A stretch of 24,978 nucleotides of DNA from Thiobacillus sp. UBA6918. GTDB lineage: Bacteria; Pseudomonadota; Gammaproteobacteria; Burkholderiales; Thiobacillaceae. Location of the stretch: contig DKAU01000019.1 of the NCBI GenBank assembly GCA_002450925.1, positions 13,806-38,783 of the forward strand, given 5' to 3'. Of this stretch, positions 22,371 through 24,978 are shown in pieces; the stretch's first letter is position 1; each line of letters begins with the position of its first letter. The notes beneath the pieces are model-generated. The model had not been told where the DNA came from, did not search any database, and was given only the letters and a program-made list of their open reading frames with translations. The translations under genes were made by a program, and so were the position numbers.

Positions 22371-23685
22371 GGCCAGTATTCCAAAAATCGGTGTAGTTTC
22401 ACTCGGCTGCCCGAAGAATTCCTACGATACTGAACGCATTCTCACCCAGTTGCGTGCCGAAGGCTACCTGATCTCGTCTTCCTACCAGGATGCCGATGTG
22501 GTGGTGGTAAATACCTGCGGCTTCATCGATGCCGCCGTCGAGGAATCGCTCGATGCAATTGGCGAGGCGCTGGCGGAGAATGGAAAAGTGATTGTGACAG
22601 GCTGTCTGGGTGCAAAAGGCGATGTCGTGCGTGAAGCACACCCTTCAGTGCTTGCGGTAACCGGCCCGCATGCGGCGGAAGAGGTCATGGCTGCCGTGCA
22701 TGCGCAACTCCCCAAACCGCATGATCCCTATACCGACCTGATCCCGGCGCAGGGTGTACGGCTGACCCCCAAACACTACGCATGGTTGAAGATATCCGAA
22801 GGCTGCAACCATCGCTGCACCTTCTGCATCATTCCTTCCTTGCGAGGCGATCTGGTTTCTCGTCCCGTAGGTGAGGTGATGACCGAGGCCGAAGCGCTGG
22901 TGAAGTCGGGGGTGAAAGAGCTTCTGGTCATTTCCCAGGACACCAGCGCCTATGGGGTGGATGTCAAATACCGTACCGGCTTCTGGAATGGTCGGCCGCT
23001 CAAGACCCGCATGACCGAACTGGTCTCGGCGCTTGGCGATCTGGGGGCGTGGGTGCGCTTGCATTACGTCTACCCTTATCCGCACGTGGACGAAGCCATT
23101 CCGCTCATGCAGGAAGGCAAGGTTCTGCCCTATCTGGACATCCCGTTCCAGCATGCCAGTCCGCGTATTCTCAAGCTGATGAAGCGCCCGGCGGCAGCCG
23201 AGAAAACGCTGGACCGCATCAAGTCCTGGCGCGAGGCCTGTCCTGATCTGACGCTGCGCTCCACTTTCATCGTGGGCTTTCCCGGTGAGAATGAAGCGGA
23301 GTTTGAGGAATTGCTGGATTTTCTCGACGAGGCTCAACTCGACCGCGTCGGCTGCTTTGCCTATTCGCCCATTGAAAGCGCGACTGCCAACGAACTGCCC
23401 GATCAAGTGCCTGAAGAGGTCAAGGAAGAGCGCCGTGCACGTTTCATGGAAAAGCAGGCGGAAATTTCAGCGCGCCGTCTGGAACAAAAAATTGGCCATG
23501 AAATGACTGTGCTGGTGGACGAAATCGACGATGAAGGCGATGCCGTTGCGCGTTCGCCCGGCGATGCGCCCGAGATCGATGGTGTGGTGTTTGTCGAGGA
23601 TGCAGAGGATCTTGAAGCGGGTGACTTCGTGAAGGTGCGCATCACGGATGCGACCGATCACGATCTTTGGGCTGAAAAAGTTTAG
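22369..23685 (+). CDS. rimO: Ribosomal protein S12 methylthiotransferase RimO
   Basis: This radical-SAM enzyme adds a methylthio group to an aspartate of ribosomal protein S12 (Asp89 in E. coli). The 438-residue protein has the N-terminal MTTase domain with three cluster cysteines: C14 (SLGCPKN), C50 (VNTCGF) and C79 (VTGCLGA). The radical-SAM CxxxCxxC is in EGCNHRCTFC (C146, C150, C153), and a C-terminal TRAM domain begins near EMTVLVDE. SLGCPKNSYDTE favours RimO over MiaB. AGGA stands eight bases before the ATG. The start is divergent from and overlaps the small membrane protein. The stop overlaps the next convergent gene by four bases. Confidence 0.97.
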   Translation: MASIPKIGVVSLGCPKNSYDTERILTQLRAEGYLISSSYQDADVVVVNTCGFIDAAVEESLDAIGEALAENGKVIVTGCLGAKGDVVREAHPSVLAVTGPHAAEEVMAAVHAQLPKPHDPYTDLIPAQGVRLTPKHYAWLKISEGCNHRCTFCIIPSLRGDLVSRPVGEVMTEAEALVKSGVKELLVISQDTSAYGVDVKYRTGFWNGRPLKTRMTELVSALGDLGAWVRLHYVYPYPHVDEAIPLMQEGKVLPYLDIPFQHASPRILKLMKRPAAAEKTLDRIKSWREACPDLTLRSTFIVGFPGENEAEFEELLDFLDEAQLDRVGCFAYSPIESATANELPDQVPEEVKEERRARFMEKQAEISARRLEQKIGHEMTVLVDEIDDEGDAVARSPGDAPEIDGVVFVEDAEDLEAGDFVKVRITDATDHDLWAEKV

Positions 23686-24713
23686 TAGCGATTGCCAAAG
23701 GCGTCCACGCCCGAATCGCCGGGTGGAGGCTGAATCCTGATGGGGCGTTGAGCCGGTTTCGGTGCTTGCCGCCAAAACTTCCAGCGATAAGCACTGCGCC
23801 AATACAGACTGGTACCTTGCAGAGGGTCGTGGATCCTGAAGTGTCTGCCCGAGCCAATTAGAGGCTGTATCCATTCGGCCTCGAATTTTTCCATGGCGCG
23901 TAGCCAATTCTGCAAATCGCCCTGCAACAAGAGCCTTTGGGGTTCATCCAGAATGATCAGCGAATCTTCGGGAATGTCAGGCGCATACTGCGCCGGCATG
24001 GTTCTTACCTCGGCACCGGCAAACCGGGCCAGAGCGCGCCAGTCTGAATGCTCGGTATACAGGGTGAGGAAACATTTGTTGCCTGGATTCGGCAAGCAGC
24101 CACCCCCCCAGAACCAGACTGAGTTGATGGCGGGCTCACCGCGCTGTTCCCGAGCCTGATTGACGGGGTGATGGAATAGCAGCATTTGCACCTCGTTGAG
24201 CAGCTTGCGCCATTGCATTGCATCGCTGCCGCCAGGCAGATGAGCGTCCATGTCCTTTCCGATTGCACTGGACAGCGGTGTGGTAGACATGGCCGGGATC
24301 ATTTCGCACTTGAAGACCCACACATTCGGCTGCAGTGGCTGAGGTGAAAAGGCTTCACCAAAGTGTGCGCTCAAGGCATCGCACAGCATGGCGGCTTCCG
24401 CCTCCGTCGGATCGGCAAGCGCGTTCAGGATGACCTGATCACGCTCGATACGGGCATGCACGGGGTCGGCACGCAACCAGTAATGATTTCCGGCCGACAC
24501 CCCTGCGGCGTCTACGGAGATGGGCGCAACCGGAAAGTCCTGCTGGCGGGCAATGTTCAGTTCATTGCAAACAAGTGCCTCCAGGCTGGCAATGCCCATG
24601 GATTCATGCCGCCCTCGTGCGAGCAGCATGTCAATTCCCTTCAGGCGCGGCTCATGGAGCAGATCCAGATAATCGTTTGTTTGCAAGAACGCAGGTACAA
24701 CAAGTTGCAGCAT
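23682..24713 (-). CDS. Conserved protein resembling the RpfE / phosphoglycerate-mutase-like family
   Basis: This 343-residue, soluble-looking protein has no signal peptide or membrane helix. Notable blocks are YWLRADPVHARIERDQ (about 78-93), HHPVNQAREQRGEPAINS and VWFWGGGCLPN (199-209). The WFWGGG segment recalls archaeal-type cofactor-independent phosphoglycerate mutases, and the whole resembles a family often annotated 'regulatory protein RpfE type' or 'phosphoglycerate mutase' in beta- and gamma-proteobacteria. The metal-binding core of a true mutase is not visible, so catalysis is doubtful. In Xanthomonas rpfE lies near recJ and prfB, but here it is about 20 kb from them. It is convergent with rimO (four-base overlap) and divergent from yjbQ. 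Confidence 0.6.
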   Translation of the reverse strand: MLQLVVPAFLQTNDYLDLLHEPRLKGIDMLLARGRHESMGIASLEALVCNELNIARQQDFPVAPISVDAAGVSAGNHYWLRADPVHARIERDQVILNALADPTEAEAAMLCDALSAHFGEAFSPQPLQPNVWVFKCEMIPAMSTTPLSSAIGKDMDAHLPGGSDAMQWRKLLNEVQMLLFHHPVNQAREQRGEPAINSVWFWGGGCLPNPGNKCFLTLYTEHSDWRALARFAGAEVRTMPAQYAPDIPEDSLIILDEPQRLLLQGDLQNWLRAMEKFEAEWIQPLIGSGRHFRIHDPLQGTSLYWRSAYRWKFWRQAPKPAQRPIRIQPPPGDSGVDAFGNRY

Positions 24714-24743
24714 TGGCTTGGTTCGTTGATTTAAAATGATGTG

Positions 24744-24978
24744 GTGCGACAGTCTTCATATCAGCTTACCATCCCTACGCGCGGCAAGGGCCTGTATTCG
24801 ATAAGCAGGGCAGTCTCGTCATGGGTGTCTCAGAGCGGCATGACACAAGGCCTGCTGACGCTGCTTATCCAACACACATCCGCCAGCCTGGTCATTCAGG
24901 AAAATGCCGACCCGGATGTGCAGACCGATCTGGATAAATTCTTTTCCCGTCTGGTTCCTGAAGGCGACAGCATTTACG
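24744..24978 (+). CDS. yjbQ: YjbQ-family (UPF0047) protein, 3' end cut by the window
   Basis: The open frame runs from GTG 24744 (or the adjacent GTG 24741) past the window end, giving 78 residues of a family usually near 140. The translation VRQSSYQLTIPTRGKGLYSI followed by GLLTLLIQHTSASLVIQENA and DPDVQTDLDKFF matches the YjbQ family, including the conserved histidine/serine patch QHTSAS. Weak thiamin-phosphate synthase activity has been reported for YjbQ in E. coli, but its main role is unsettled. No in-frame ATG is available upstream; the nearby ATG at 24736 is in another frame. It is divergent from the RpfE-like gene with about 30 bases between them. Confidence 0.9.
   Translation, partial: MRQSSYQLTIPTRGKGLYSISRAVSSWVSQSGMTQGLLTLLIQHTSASLVIQENADPDVQTDLDKFFSRLVPEGDSIY

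Noticed and set aside
22645..23406. 253-codon minus-strand frame within rimO
   Set aside because: Antisense to the RimO radical-SAM domain, no homology recognised.
1..24978. CRISPR arrays, insertion sequences, prophage or defence islands
   Set aside because: No direct-repeat series, transposase, integrase or restriction-type genes were seen; all space is filled by housekeeping genes.

Overview
The window is an ordinary, gene-dense stretch of a proteobacterial chromosome, most likely a betaproteobacterium and perhaps Nitrosomonadales. The pointers are the petABC-sspA-sspB order, a cytochrome b of beta/gamma-proteobacterial type, the sucC-sucD-nadE-glnB run, bamD divergent from rluD-pgeF, and a small membrane protein beside rimO. 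There are no insertion sequences, phage genes, CRISPR arrays or toxin modules. Almost every base is coding and no gap exceeds about 150 bases. I found no wholly new multi-gene system. The interest lies in details of recoding, gene overlap, motif variants and gene partnership.

Left part (1-5215, minus strand): glgA, recJ, an MgtC/DUF4010 membrane protein and prfB form a compact run. prfB is cut by the window start and carries the classical RF2 programmed +1 frameshift. Next (5359-9577, plus strand): gnd, zwf and a secreted thioredoxin-fold DUF255 protein overlap end to start, linking glycogen and hexose-phosphate metabolism with the divergent glgA. The DUF255 gene runs tail to tail into a DegS/AlgW-type membrane-anchored protease and overlaps it by 62 bases.

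Centre (10824-18820, plus strand): petABC encodes the complete cytochrome bc1 complex. It is followed by a hairpin, then sspA-sspB, a tRNA-Thr(UGU) gene, and sucC-sucD-nadE-glnB, which ends at a strong terminator that can work in both directions. The last four genes tie the 2-oxoglutarate/succinyl-CoA step, glutamine-dependent NAD synthesis and the PII sensor of 2-oxoglutarate and ATP into one apparent transcript.

Right part (18840-24978): the bamD/rluD starts overlap head to head in a shared CATG. rluD is followed by pgeF and a ZIP metal transporter. A 67-residue membrane protein overlaps the ZIP gene tail to tail, and its start overlaps the rimO start in a second CATG. rimO then meets a convergent RpfE/phosphoglycerate-mutase-like gene, and the window ends inside a YjbQ-family gene.

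All assignments rest on reading the translated sequence and remembered family motifs. No database search was possible.
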